DNA from: Beijerinckiaceae bacterium
GTDB lineage: Bacteria; Bacteroidota; Bacteroidia; Chitinophagales; Chitinophagaceae
Direction: 5' to 3'
DNA: 36,787 nucleotides
Assembly (NCBI GenBank): GCA_903970475.1
Contig: CAJCIQ010000108.1
Location: 1-36,787, forward strand
In this document: piece after piece, positions 1 through 8,760 of the stretch
Layout of the letters: each line of letters begins with the position of its first letter
Numbering within the stretch: the first letter of the stretch is position 1
Notes under the pieces: model-generated
The model's input: only the letters and a program-made list of their open reading frames with translations
Databases searched by the model: none
What the model was told of the DNA's origin: nothing
Made by a program: the position numbers and the translations under genes

Positions 1-2
1 GC

Positions 3-452
3 ATTGACGAAGTACTCTTAAGTCTGCCCAGCCAGATGACTAAGGTAGATCCTGCCTATACCGTTACCTTGGATTTTGACCAGCTTCCTGAACAGGTGGA
101 CGCTTTACTCGTTTTCGGTAATGAAGATTTACTTTTCATGGCCATCAAAAACATTGTCGTCAATGCCTGCAAATACTCGGGTGATCACCACGCCTTAGTG
201 AGCCTGAAGGTATCGCCCACCAGGATCACCATTACCGTTAGTGACAAGGGAAAAGGCATGAAAGAAAAGGATGTGGAAAAAATTTTTCAGCCCTTTTTCA
301 GAGCCGCCGACACCCACGCCACGCCAGGGTTTGGGCTAGGTTTGTCCTTGGCGTCCAGGATCTTAAAATTACATAAAGGCACAATCCTTGCAGAGTCGGT
401 TTATGGAAACGGAACAACGTTTACCATAGAATTACCGGCTGCGGGTCATTAA
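3..452 (+). CDS. Sensor histidine kinase, C-terminal ATPase domain (5' partial)
   Basis: The reading frame is open from the first bases of the window, so this is the 3' end of a longer gene. The visible 149 residues form a HATPase_c domain of a two-component sensor kinase, which binds ATP and supplies phosphate for autophosphorylation. Seen in order: an N-box (NIVVNACKYS), a G1 box (DKGKGM), an F-box-like segment (FQPFFRA) and a G2 box (GFGLGLSLA), ending with the usual GTTFTIELP strand. The sensor, HAMP and His-phosphoacceptor (DHp) parts lie outside the window, so the signal and partner regulator cannot be told. A weak hairpin (CCGCT/AGCGG, 455-471) follows the stop without a clear U-run. 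Confidence 0.93.
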   Translation: MDEVLLSLPSQMTKVDPAYTVTLDFDQLPEQVDALLVFGNEDLLFMAIKNIVVNACKYSGDHHALVSLKVSPTRITITVSDKGKGMKEKDVEKIFQPFFRAADTHATPGFGLGLSLASRILKLHKGTILAESVYGNGTTFTIELPAAGH

Positions 453-581
453 GACCGCTGTAAATTAGCGGCCAGGCCACGGTTCATTAAAATGTTAAAA
501 CTTCGTTTCTAATCCAATTTTAACCCGGATTTAAGCCCGGCTTAAGACGGGCACCCCAATTTTACACTAAATGCTAGATAT

Positions 582-1445
582 ATGAATATTTCAAGAGTGG
601 CTTGCCTTGGTCTTGTTCCGTTGATGATGGTTTCCTGTGTAAGCAGCAAAAAGTTTAAAACCTTGCAGGCACAGTATGCAGACTTAAACAAGAATTATAC
701 GTCTCTTCAGGGAGATTTAAAAACCTGCAACGACAAGAATGCAGATTGTCAGGATCAGGTATCCAAAGACCAGTCAGATATTGATAAGCTCAACCAGCAA
801 ATCGCTTATCTGAAAGAAAACAATACCCAGGCTTTGAAACAACTCGAAAACCTGTCGGTGATTACTTCTTCCCAAGCGGAAAGCATTAAGAAGTCCCTGG
901 ATAATATAGGTGCTAAAGATGCCTATATCCAGAGCCTGCAACAGGCCATGGCCCAGAAAGACTCCCTCAATATGACGCTGGTCATGAACCTCAAAGGCGC
1001 CATTGGAGACATCAACGACACTGACATCAATATCAAGGTGGATAAAGGTGTTGTCTATATCGATATCTCGGACAAGATGCTGTTTACCAGCGGCAGCTAC
1101 GACGTAACAGCCAAAGCGAAAGAAGTGTTGGGTAAAGTGGCGCAGGTGCTCAAAGCCCAGCCAGATGTGGAGTTTATGGTAGAAGGTCACACCGACAATG
1201 TACCTTACCACAGGGGGGTATTGCTGGATAACTGGGACCTGAGTGTTAAAAGGTCGACTTCCGTTGTACGAATCCTCCAGAATCAGTATGGATTGGATCC
1301 TGCCAAGATTACCGCAGCGGGAAAAAGTGAGTACGTGAATGTAGCCTCCAATGACACACCCGAGGACAGGGCACTGAACCGCCGGACCCGGATCATTATC
1401 CTGCCTCAACTGGATCAGTTCTTCAAGTTGTTGGAGAAAAAATAA
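582..1445 (+). CDS. OmpA-family lipoprotein with coiled-coil stalk
   Basis: Predicted envelope protein that anchors in the outer membrane by a lipid and grips peptidoglycan. The N terminus has a lipoprotein signal with lipobox MVSC (Cys19). Residues about 25-130 are polar and heptad-like, consistent with a coiled coil that could span the periplasm. Residues about 150-280 form an OmpA/MotB-like C-terminal domain with FMVEGHTDN, LSVKRSTSVV and NRRTRI, the segments that carry the diaminopimelate-binding Asp and Arg in this family. At 287 residues it has normal length for a Bacteroidetes OmpA-like lipoprotein. It stands alone, with 129 bp before it and a good terminator after it. A long antisense frame over it is judged a shadow. 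Confidence 0.92.
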   Translation: MNISRVACLGLVPLMMVSCVSSKKFKTLQAQYADLNKNYTSLQGDLKTCNDKNADCQDQVSKDQSDIDKLNQQIAYLKENNTQALKQLENLSVITSSQAESIKKSLDNIGAKDAYIQSLQQAMAQKDSLNMTLVMNLKGAIGDINDTDINIKVDKGVVYIDISDKMLFTSGSYDVTAKAKEVLGKVAQVLKAQPDVEFMVEGHTDNVPYHRGVLLDNWDLSVKRSTSVVRILQNQYGLDPAKITAAGKSEYVNVASNDTPEDRALNRRTRIIILPQLDQFFKLLEKK

Positions 1446-1495
1446 ATATGCTGCACCTAATAAAGTGCAGGCAAAAGTAAAAGGGAACGTTTCAA

Positions 1496-1528
1496 CCCCC
1501 GCCTTGTTTAGGGCGGGGGTGTTGTTTT
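1496..1528 (+). terminator. Rho-independent terminator after the OmpA-like gene
   Basis: CCCCCGCC (1496-1503) pairs perfectly with GGCGGGGG (1512-1519) across an 8-nt loop. A T-rich run, TGTTGTTTT (1520-1528), follows. It starts 51 bp after the stop codon. A smaller hairpin, CTGCAC/GTGCAG (1451-1470), lies between. Confidence 0.8.
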
Positions 1529-1626
1529 GGGTGGGTACCCTCTTTGGGAAAATTAGGTACCCACCCAAAACGTCTTATGATGGCCCTTCGGGCGGCGGCC
1601 CCGTGGCCCGCACTTGGGGCCCCCAC
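1525..1626. repeat. Perfect 15-bp inverted repeat plus GC-rich hairpins between convergent genes
   Basis: TTTTGGGTGGGTACC (1525-1539) is repeated exactly in inverse at 1556-1570 with a 16-nt loop. Because the arms start with TTTT and end with AAAA, the structure could terminate transcription from either side. It lies between the convergent OmpA-like and FtsX genes. Further hairpins follow: GCCC/GGGC (1583-1593) and GGCCCC/GGGGCC (1597-1621). No transposase or target duplication is visible, so I favour a two-way terminator over a mobile-element remnant. Confidence 0.6.
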
Positions 1627-1631
1627 CCTAT

Positions 1632-4361
1632 TCATTCGCTCCGCAACGACTTCACGGGGTTGAGCAACCCCGCTTTGATCGCTTGATGGCTGACCGTTAG
1701 TAAGGTCAGTATGACCGCTCCTGCGCCGGAGGCGGCGAAAACCCACCAGGACAGGTCTGTCTTGTAATGGTAATGAGAAAGCCAGATATGCATCAGGTAA
1801 TAAGCCCCTGGAATGGCAACCAATAGGGAGATACCAATCAGACATACAAACTCCACGCTCATCATTTGCCAAACCTGGTAGAGTGTCGCACCGAGCACTT
1901 TGCGTATGCCGATTTCTTTCGTTTTTTGCTCCGCCACAAACGCCGCCAAACCATACAGGCCTAAAGAGGATATGAGTATGGCCAGTATAGAGAAAAACAA
2001 CCCCAAAGTACCGATACGCTCCTCTGCGCCAAATTTCTTCGCATATTCCGCATCTACAAAAATAGGTGCAAATGGAGCTCCTGGATTATACACTTTCAGT
2101 ACTGCCTGTATTTTGGCTAAGGCGTCATGGGTGCTCAAGGCGGGATTCAACCGGAAGTTGATGTAGTTCCCACCTTCATGCAGGATACAGTAAAAGGAAG
2201 GCTCCAGATCCTGGAAGGGAGAGCCCATGATCATGTCCTTAATGACGCCGAGCACCTTCAAGGGGTGTTGACCATGATAGATGGTCATGCCTACGGGATT
2301 GGCTACACCCATTTTTTTAGCGGCGCTTTCATTGATGACGATCCCATCGGAATCGGTTTTAAAGGCAGGGTTGAAATCCCTTCCTTCTATAAATTGCCAA
2401 CCCACCGTTTTGCCATATTCATGTCTCACCGCCACTAGTGCGAAGCTAGAATTGGCATTGGGCGATTTTCCTGACCAGGTAAAATTGTTGTCGCCTGCCC
2501 ATATATCGGTTATGGGTCCCTGGGATTCGGAGAGCTCAGTGGCGCCTCCGCTTTCCAAAACGGATTTACGGATGATGTTGTAATTGTTATATATTTCAGG
2601 GGTCGTTTCCCTCAGAGAGATCAAGCCATCCCTGGTATAGCCTGCGGGGCGGTCCTTGGCGTAGGTGATCTGCTTATAAATGATGATGGTAGAGGTAATC
2701 AGCAGCACGGACACGGTGAACTGAAGTACGACCAATACCTTTCTTGGAAGGCTGGCCAAACGCCCTACCCGGAAGGTTCCTTTGAGTACCTTGACAGGAC
2801 GGAAAGAGCTCAGATAAATGGCGGGATAGCTACCGGCAACCAGTCCCGTGATCAGACTAAAGGCCAGGCAACTCAACCAGAAGCCCGGACTGAGCCAGGG
2901 GATGAGGATGTTTTTCTCTGCTACCCCGTTAAACCAATGCATACTGAGTTGGACCATGCCACAGGCCAGCACCAAAGCCAGGAGCGTCATGACAATAGAT
3001 TCGCAATAGAATTGTCCGACCAGTGCAGCCCTCAAAGAGCCCATGACTTTTCGGATACCGACTTCTTTGGCCCTTCTTTCAGAACGGGCAGTACTGAGGT
3101 TCATGAAATTGATGCAGGCCAGTAAGAGGACAAAGCCACCGATAATACCGAAAAGCCATACAAAGGTGATTAATCCACCCGTATTCACCCCGTTATTGAA
3201 GTCATCGTACAAATGCCATTTATTCATGGGGTGCAGATACAGGTTCACCTTAACATCCGGATTGTGGTTATATCGTTCCTCTTCGCCCTTGATCTTTGCA
3301 CCCACAGTCTGTAGATTGGCGTTAGGGGCCAACTGCACGATAAGCCCTTGCATGGTCGCATTCCAGTCGTCTTTAAATGGTTTGATCCAGTCCCAGTTGG
3401 CAAGAAAATAATTAAAGTTGAGCACAAAGCTCATTTGATTAAAACTGCTATTGGTGGGCAGATCATCGTATACGCCGGCGACCTGAGTGACTGCGGAATT
3501 ATTGATGGTCACCTTTTTCCCCATGGGGTCTTTTGAACCAAAAAGCTTTACGGCGGTAGTGCGGGAAAGCATAATCCCATTGGGATTATTCAATGCGCTG
3601 TGGGTGCCGGCTATCATCTTCAAGGAAAGCATATCCGGTGCCTGGGCGTCCATAAAGGCCCCGTTTTGGGTGAACTTATTGTCCCCGTTGGCCAAGGTGA
3701 GTTCAGAGAAATTCACCAGGGATACGAATTGAAAGTCGTTGGGAAAATCTTTACGCAAGGCGGCTGCCATCGGTATGGGTGCACCTCTGACCGTATATGT
3801 TTGCCCATCCTTTGTGGTTGTTGCAGTTAGCAGGACCTGGGCAATGCGGTTATAGTTTGAATGATAATGATCGTAGGTCAGCTCATCCCATATCCACAAA
3901 GCAATGAGCATGGACACAGCCATGCCTAAGGATAAGCCAAAGATGTTGATGAAGGAGGGCACCTTGTTGCGGTAGAGATTGCGGAAAGCAACTTTTACAT
4001 AGGACCCCCAAATATCGGGGCTCAGTCGGCGTAGACTGTGTTTGACGCTTGACTCCGGACGAGGGGAGAAACCGACCGTAGCCGCTGCGGGCGACCTTTG
4101 TTGCGTGCTGAGACCAGCCGCTTCGCCCATTTCGGCGCTGATATTTTTCCAGATACGGTCTTGTTGTTGCTCAGACTTCGGATCAGGCGTCTGCTGAAGC
4201 ATGGCGATCAGGAAGGCCTTGGCTTCCAGTTCCAAATTCCTGTTGGCTTCGCTTTCAGCGATCCAGGCCTCCCATATGGCAATGGCTTTGGGATCAGATT
4301 GATGGTACCAGCCCATAAAACTGTCATCGGTGAGCAATTGTTCGATCTTTGTGTAGTTCAT
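1632..4361 (-). CDS. MacB/FtsX-type ABC transporter permease with FecR-like N-terminal prefix
   Basis: Large inner-membrane permease (909 residues) of the MacB/FtsX kind, probably working with an ATPase encoded elsewhere in export or envelope signalling. After the prefix it has the standard Bacteroidetes double layout: TM (FINIFGLSLGMAVSMLIALWI), periplasmic MacB_PCD domain, three TMs with the ERRAKEVGIRKVMGS signature, then a second repeat with TKEIGIRKVLGA and the ending NPVKSLRSE. Residues 1-80 are unusual: SFMGWYHQSD, WEAWIAESEANR and RIWKNISAEM follow the pattern of the N-terminal cytoplasmic segment of FecR anti-sigma proteins. An in-frame TTG at 4427 would add 22 residues. I chose the ATG at 4361 because the extension is AT-rich and overlaps a promoter-like TTG-N17-TATATTTC (4400-4427). 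No ATPase gene is adjacent. Confidence 0.9.
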   Translation of the reverse strand: MNYTKIEQLLTDDSFMGWYHQSDPKAIAIWEAWIAESEANRNLELEAKAFLIAMLQQTPDPKSEQQQDRIWKNISAEMGEAAGLSTQQRSPAAATVGFSPRPESSVKHSLRRLSPDIWGSYVKVAFRNLYRNKVPSFINIFGLSLGMAVSMLIALWIWDELTYDHYHSNYNRIAQVLLTATTTKDGQTYTVRGAPIPMAAALRKDFPNDFQFVSLVNFSELTLANGDNKFTQNGAFMDAQAPDMLSLKMIAGTHSALNNPNGIMLSRTTAVKLFGSKDPMGKKVTINNSAVTQVAGVYDDLPTNSSFNQMSFVLNFNYFLANWDWIKPFKDDWNATMQGLIVQLAPNANLQTVGAKIKGEEERYNHNPDVKVNLYLHPMNKWHLYDDFNNGVNTGGLITFVWLFGIIGGFVLLLACINFMNLSTARSERRAKEVGIRKVMGSLRAALVGQFYCESIVMTLLALVLACGMVQLSMHWFNGVAEKNILIPWLSPGFWLSCLAFSLITGLVAGSYPAIYLSSFRPVKVLKGTFRVGRLASLPRKVLVVLQFTVSVLLITSTIIIYKQITYAKDRPAGYTRDGLISLRETTPEIYNNYNIIRKSVLESGGATELSESQGPITDIWAGDNNFTWSGKSPNANSSFALVAVRHEYGKTVGWQFIEGRDFNPAFKTDSDGIVINESAAKKMGVANPVGMTIYHGQHPLKVLGVIKDMIMGSPFQDLEPSFYCILHEGGNYINFRLNPALSTHDALAKIQAVLKVYNPGAPFAPIFVDAEYAKKFGAEERIGTLGLFFSILAILISSLGLYGLAAFVAEQKTKEIGIRKVLGATLYQVWQMMSVEFVCLIGISLLVAIPGAYYLMHIWLSHYHYKTDLSWWVFAASGAGAVILTLLTVSHQAIKAGLLNPVKSLRSE

Positions 4362-4399
4362 GGCGGATGTGGGTAATAATAGAAGTCTACAAAAATCGT

Positions 4400-4427
4400 G
4401 AAATATATTCAAAACATTTATAATCAA
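4400..4427 (-). promoter_or_regulatory. Possible Bacteroidetes-type promoter for the FtsX permease
   Basis: Read on the minus strand, TTG (4427-4425) is followed after 17 nt by TATATTTC (4407-4400), one base from the TAnnTTTG -7 box of Bacteroidetes. It would give a leader of about 30 nt to the ATG at 4361. The match is approximate. Confidence 0.4.
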
Positions 4428-4516
4428 TGGATTAACCTGAATTTATCGAGAAAAAAACGTACGTTTTTGATACAAACCGTCCGCACAATGGTCGAAAACC
4501 CGATTTTCGTGGGTAC

Positions 4517-5278
4517 ATGGAGCGGATATTGCGCATAACGGAAGATGGGTCGCATACGGTGGAGCTTGGCGGGATTACCTACCACTCTATTCATGGGGCC
4601 ATCCAGGAGAGCCGGCACGTATATATAGAAGCCGGACTTCGTTTCGCCATCGGTGCGGACGCCTCCGGTAGGCGCAACATCGAGGCCGGCGCCTCCGGCG
4701 GTCGCAACAGCGACGCGGGTTCCCCCGGCGCCTTGCATGTCTTCGAGATGGGTTTCGGTACCGGGCTGAATGCCCTGCTCACTTACCAGGAAGCTCTGCG
4801 ATTAGAAATGCCCATTTATTACCAGACCATAGAACAATATCCGCTTATGCCCTTGGAATGGGAGGGACTTAACTATGAAGAAATACTTCACAACCAAGAA
4901 AAGGTTACAACCTTCGAATATCCAGCACCGTTAATGGGGACCTTACATAAATTACATGCGGTGGCGTGGGATACGGACGTCCAAATACACCCCCTATTCA
5001 CCCTTCATAAAACAAGGGGTTCTTTGGAGGAAAGGGCGCCCAAAGAAGGTGCAGAGATCTTATATTACGATGCCTTTGCACCGGATGACCAACCGGAGCT
5101 TTGGGTGGGGCCTGTTTTTGAAAAGCTGTATGCTTTGTTGAAGCCAGGAGGTATCCTGGTGACCTACTGTAGCAAGGGGGCAGTGAGAAGGGGGTTACAG
5201 GACTCAGGCTTTAGCGTTGAAAAGTTACCCGGCTCTCCGGGAAAAAGAGAAATGATTCGGGCCCGGCGCCCAATCTGA
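4517..5278 (+). CDS. mnmD: tRNA U34 (5-methylaminomethyl-2-thiouridine) methyltransferase MnmD
   Basis: Rossmann-fold methyltransferase of the MnmC N-domain/DUF752 family (free-standing MnmD). It uses SAM to methylate aminomethyl-(thio)uridine at the wobble position of certain tRNAs. Visible marks: YHSIHGAIQESRHVYIEAGL at residues 22-41, the SAM-binding loop FEMGFGTGLNALL (76-88), and YYDAFAPDDQPELW near the substrate pocket. The ending SGFSVEKLPGSPGKREMIRA is typical. It is 253 residues, about 25 longer than expected, because a Gly/Ala/Ser/Arg low-complexity insert (about residues 47-71, DNA 4655-4730) sits just before the SAM loop. That insert is far more GC-rich than the surrounding DNA. 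No MnmC oxidase domain is fused. The next gene starts 40 bp downstream on the same strand. Confidence 0.88.
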   Translation: MERILRITEDGSHTVELGGITYHSIHGAIQESRHVYIEAGLRFAIGADASGRRNIEAGASGGRNSDAGSPGALHVFEMGFGTGLNALLTYQEALRLEMPIYYQTIEQYPLMPLEWEGLNYEEILHNQEKVTTFEYPAPLMGTLHKLHAVAWDTDVQIHPLFTLHKTRGSLEERAPKEGAEILYYDAFAPDDQPELWVGPVFEKLYALLKPGGILVTYCSKGAVRRGLQDSGFSVEKLPGSPGKREMIRARRPI

Positions 5279-5318
5279 TACGGGCACAGCGCCCCACGTT
5301 TTAAACCTATTCGTTGTT

Positions 5319-6506
5319 ATGGACAAACCCAACAGATTAGCATCCATAGATGTCTTCAGAGCGATCACCATGTTTTTGATGATCTTCGTCAATGACCTGG
5401 ACCCGGTACCCAAAGTGCCGGAGTGGATCAAACACGTGGGAGAAAATGTGGATGGGTTAGGGTTTGCAGACATCATATTCCCTGCTTTCCTTTTTATCGT
5501 AGGCTTGTCCATTCCGCTGGCCCTGAATAAGCGTATCAAAAGAGGGGACCCCAAACCACAGGTGGCCTGGCATATCCTCTCCAGGGGATTTGCTTTACTG
5601 GTGATGGGCTTCTACCAGGTGAACCTGGAAAGCTACAATACCATAGACCATACTATTTCAAAACCGGTTTGGGAAATAGGCATTACAATCAGTTTCTTTC
5701 TGATATGGCTGAACTACCCGTCCACGATGAACAAACGACGCAAACAATGCTTGCAGTTATTGGGCATCGTTATCCTCATGGCCATGTCCCTGCTTTACAC
5801 TGGTACGGAAGACGGACAGAAATTTTGGCTTCGTCCTCAGTGGTGGGGCATCCTGGGCCTGATTGGCTGGTCCTACCTGTTTTGTGCATTGATCTACTTT
5901 TTTACCAAAGGCAAATTTGGTGTTCAGCTACTGGCCTTCGTGTTTTTCTTTGTCTTTAATGTGGCTGCCCACGCGCATTGGCTCGGCTTCCTCAATGGGA
6001 TCCATCACTATGTGTGGATCGTGGGTAATGGTTCATTAATGACCCTGACCATGGGCGGCATTGTAGTGTCCCTTTGGTATCTGGATTGGAATGCCATGGG
6101 TAGGCACAAAAGCTATTTTTCCTGGATGGCCCTGGCTGGTGGAGCCATGATAGGCGTTGGGTTCCTATTGCGCAGCCTTGGAGGGATATCCAAACTCCAC
6201 GACACGCCAGCCTGGGTATCGATATGCATGGGCATCAGCATACTGACCTTCGCGCTGTTGATTTTCCTGGTGGATATACTGGGCAAACAGCAATGGTTTG
6301 CCTGGCTGAAACCCGCGGGCACTTCTACCCTAACGGCCTACCTTATACCCTATATTTTGTATTCCATATTATACCTTTTCCATTTTCTCTATCCCTTTCC
6401 CTTTAACCAAGGCATAGGGGGCATCATCCGTTGTTTCGCGGTTTCCTATTTCTGTGTTTGGGTTACGGGTTGGCTGGAGAAGCGGCATTGGAATTTAAAG
6501 ATTTGA
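5319..6506 (+). CDS. DUF5009 / HGSNAT-like membrane acyltransferase
   Basis: Polytopic inner-membrane protein (395 residues, about ten hydrophobic segments) of the DUF5009 group, related to heparan-alpha-glucosaminide N-acetyltransferase. The opening is characteristic: NRLASIDVFRAITMFLMIFVND, then GFADIIFPAFLFIVGLSIPLAL. Family members are thought to move an acetyl group across the membrane onto sugars; the acceptor here is unknown. The C-terminal half shows the usual LKPAGTSTLTAYLIPYILY segment. It follows mnmD by 40 bp and may be cotranscribed, though no functional link is obvious. It converges on the M1 peptidase gene with a 35-bp gap. Confidence 0.85.
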   Translation: MDKPNRLASIDVFRAITMFLMIFVNDLDPVPKVPEWIKHVGENVDGLGFADIIFPAFLFIVGLSIPLALNKRIKRGDPKPQVAWHILSRGFALLVMGFYQVNLESYNTIDHTISKPVWEIGITISFFLIWLNYPSTMNKRRKQCLQLLGIVILMAMSLLYTGTEDGQKFWLRPQWWGILGLIGWSYLFCALIYFFTKGKFGVQLLAFVFFFVFNVAAHAHWLGFLNGIHHYVWIVGNGSLMTLTMGGIVVSLWYLDWNAMGRHKSYFSWMALAGGAMIGVGFLLRSLGGISKLHDTPAWVSICMGISILTFALLIFLVDILGKQQWFAWLKPAGTSTLTAYLIPYILYSILYLFHFLYPFPFNQGIGGIIRCFAVSYFCVWVTGWLEKRHWNLKI

Positions 6507-6541
6507 GTGTGGCGCCATCGGGCCTCCATCGCCGCGCAGGA

Positions 6542-8728
6542 TTAATATTCCGTTCGCTCCACCTTTACATAAAAATTAGCTGTGTCCACGGTGAAGTCCG
6601 CTTCCTTTCCACCTGGAATAGTCAGCGTTTGAACCGAAGGGTTAGCGAGCAGGCGCCCGGCGCTGGTTTGAATGGGCATGGCAAATTCAGCCACATCAGT
6701 CTTCCAGTTATAGCGCACCGTTAGTAAGGTATCGCTTTGATGAAAAGCCAGTTGCAGAACCGGGACGCCCGTATACCGCAGGTACTGATCAAACACGGGC
6801 GTGTAATTGAATCCGGTAGCTTGGTTAAAGACGGATGCTATGTCTTCGGTGCGAATGCTTTTGTACCTATATGTTGATTGAATGCTTCTGAGTATAGTAA
6901 AGAACAAACGGTCATCATCAATACAATGCCTTATGGTATGGATCATCAAAGGCCCTCTGCTGTATATATCCCCCCATTTGAAATTATTGACATTGTATAC
7001 GCCTATCATGGGGTCTTTATTAGCAGGCACTCCTTCCAACAGGTATTTCAATGCCCCGGCTGGATCGGTGGTTTCCTGTTTGAGTACCTCTGCATAGGTG
7101 GCAAAGGATTCGTGTATCCAGAAGTCGGCGTAGTCCCTACAAGTAACGCTGTTTCCCCACCATTCATGGGCTGACTCATGCCATAAAGTATGCAGCAGTT
7201 CTTTTACTGCAATGGGTTTTCCTTTCTGTGTGGAGAAATACCCTATACTGATGGCCGTTGAATGCTCCATGGGCCAGAAATTATCTACCAGCCCATATCC
7301 ATCTTTGGGAAAAGGAAAGGGACCGAAGTCTTTGGTGTATACATCCAGCATGGAAGGAACTTCAGCAGCCAGTTCCCTGGCTACCCCTTCATCGTATGGC
7401 ATATAGTAGAACCTCAGCGGAAGGGTATCTCCATTGCGTACGTAAGTGGTCGTGAAGCTTTTATAGGTTCCCACATTGAGCACGACATCATAAGCGTTCA
7501 TGGGCTCATGTACGTACCAGTCCCAACGGGTCAGGTTAACGGGAAGGTCAGTAGACCCTAAAAACGTTCCGTTGGAAATATCGGTTAATCCTTTGGGTAC
7601 CGTTACGCTGATCCGCATGCTGTCGGGCTTATCGCTGTTATGGTCCTTACAGGGAAACCATACGCTGGCACCTGTGCCCTGACAAACGGATTCCACCCAG
7701 GGTTGTCCATTTTTGTTTTGGTGGTATAAAAAGCCTCCTTTTAAAATGGTTATGTCCGGAAGCCGGGGGCTACCGTGGTAATAGACTTTGATGGCTTTAT
7801 TCAATCCAGGCTGGATGGTTTCAGGGAAGTGCACGTATACAGCATTGTACTCCCTGGTGTAGGTAAGGATATGTCGGTCATTTACAATAGAATCTATCAC
7901 CAGATTCATGTACAGGTCAATCTGAAGGCTGTCAAAAGCAGCCATCGTGTTGAACTTAATCAGGCCAGCGCCTTTGATGGTCCGGGCCAGGGGATCAAAA
8001 TTGAGGTCCAACCCATAAAAGGTAACGTCATAGCAAGTCCTAAGCGGCGTCAACATACCCAGTAAGGTATCCGCCCGGGTAAATCCATTCTTGCGGTTCG
8101 ATGAGTGCTCCAACACGGCATAAGCTTCAGAGTGCACATCCTGCATGCGTGTATAGGTTTCCGGAGCTGTCTTATGGAAAATGAATTTTTTGGCCTGACC
8201 GTTTTTATCCAGCACAAATTCAAACACGCCCCCAGGCTCGTCCTCTTTTATATAATGCGTGGCATCAATAGCCTTCATGTGGTGCCCTTCCATCATGAGC
8301 TGGCCCGCAGAATCGGTCAAATGAGCAAATTTGTACGCATCGATGTCCTGGTGGTAGCGGCCCGTCAGGGCTTCGGAGCTGGCGGTCCCGGAACCTGAGG
8401 CGCCCACGCTTCCGAAGGCTGTCACACCCGCTGAATCCCTCACGTAGGTAAACGCCCCTATCTGGTGTATCATCAGGGTATCCCCCTTAAATATCAAGGT
8501 TGCTTTGGGACGTACATGGACCATGGTAAACCGATCCGGACCTTCGGCTGCCAAAGGCATTTTTCCATAATGGGAAAGATCAATAAACAAGGCGGCGCCC
8601 CTGGCCAGGATATGGAAGAAAACACTATCTTTTTTCCCATAGGCCCCCTCATATTTTTGTAAGGAGGTATCCTGAGCTTTGGCACACAGCGTTAAAAACA
8701 ATGTAAGGAACAGTAGCGTATTTTTCAT
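6542..8728 (-). CDS. Secreted M1-family zinc aminopeptidase
   Basis: Exported metallopeptidase, 728 residues. The signal peptide is MKNTLLFLTLFLTLCAKA. Zinc ligands are seen as HESAH (His517, Glu518, His521) followed after 18 residues by Glu540 in WIHESFATYAE, the M1 pattern HExxH-x18-E. PMEHSTAI stands where M1 enzymes have the GxMEN substrate loop, and IYSRGPLMIH carries the likely catalytic Tyr. Residues about 25-190 form an extra N-terminal domain of unclear identity, with a Gly/Ser/Ala-rich insert (GSVGASGSGTASSEA, about 106-120). An in-frame GTG lies 12 bp upstream; the ATG at 8728 starts directly with the signal peptide. It lies 32 bp after the frameshifted AraC gene on the same strand and could share its transcript. 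Confidence 0.9.
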   Translation of the reverse strand: MKNTLLFLTLFLTLCAKAQDTSLQKYEGAYGKKDSVFFHILARGAALFIDLSHYGKMPLAAEGPDRFTMVHVRPKATLIFKGDTLMIHQIGAFTYVRDSAGVTAFGSVGASGSGTASSEALTGRYHQDIDAYKFAHLTDSAGQLMMEGHHMKAIDATHYIKEDEPGGVFEFVLDKNGQAKKFIFHKTAPETYTRMQDVHSEAYAVLEHSSNRKNGFTRADTLLGMLTPLRTCYDVTFYGLDLNFDPLARTIKGAGLIKFNTMAAFDSLQIDLYMNLVIDSIVNDRHILTYTREYNAVYVHFPETIQPGLNKAIKVYYHGSPRLPDITILKGGFLYHQNKNGQPWVESVCQGTGASVWFPCKDHNSDKPDSMRISVTVPKGLTDISNGTFLGSTDLPVNLTRWDWYVHEPMNAYDVVLNVGTYKSFTTTYVRNGDTLPLRFYYMPYDEGVARELAAEVPSMLDVYTKDFGPFPFPKDGYGLVDNFWPMEHSTAISIGYFSTQKGKPIAVKELLHTLWHESAHEWWGNSVTCRDYADFWIHESFATYAEVLKQETTDPAGALKYLLEGVPANKDPMIGVYNVNNFKWGDIYSRGPLMIHTIRHCIDDDRLFFTILRSIQSTYRYKSIRTEDIASVFNQATGFNYTPVFDQYLRYTGVPVLQLAFHQSDTLLTVRYNWKTDVAEFAMPIQTSAGRLLANPSVQTLTIPGGKEADFTVDTANFYVKVERTEY

Positions 8729-8760
8729 GGTACAAATCACCCAAAAGCCCGCACCTAAAC

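Noticed and set aside
774..1568. Long antisense frame (264 codons) over the OmpA-like gene
   Set aside because: No recognisable domains or signal. It mirrors the codon structure of the clear OmpA-family gene on the plus strand.
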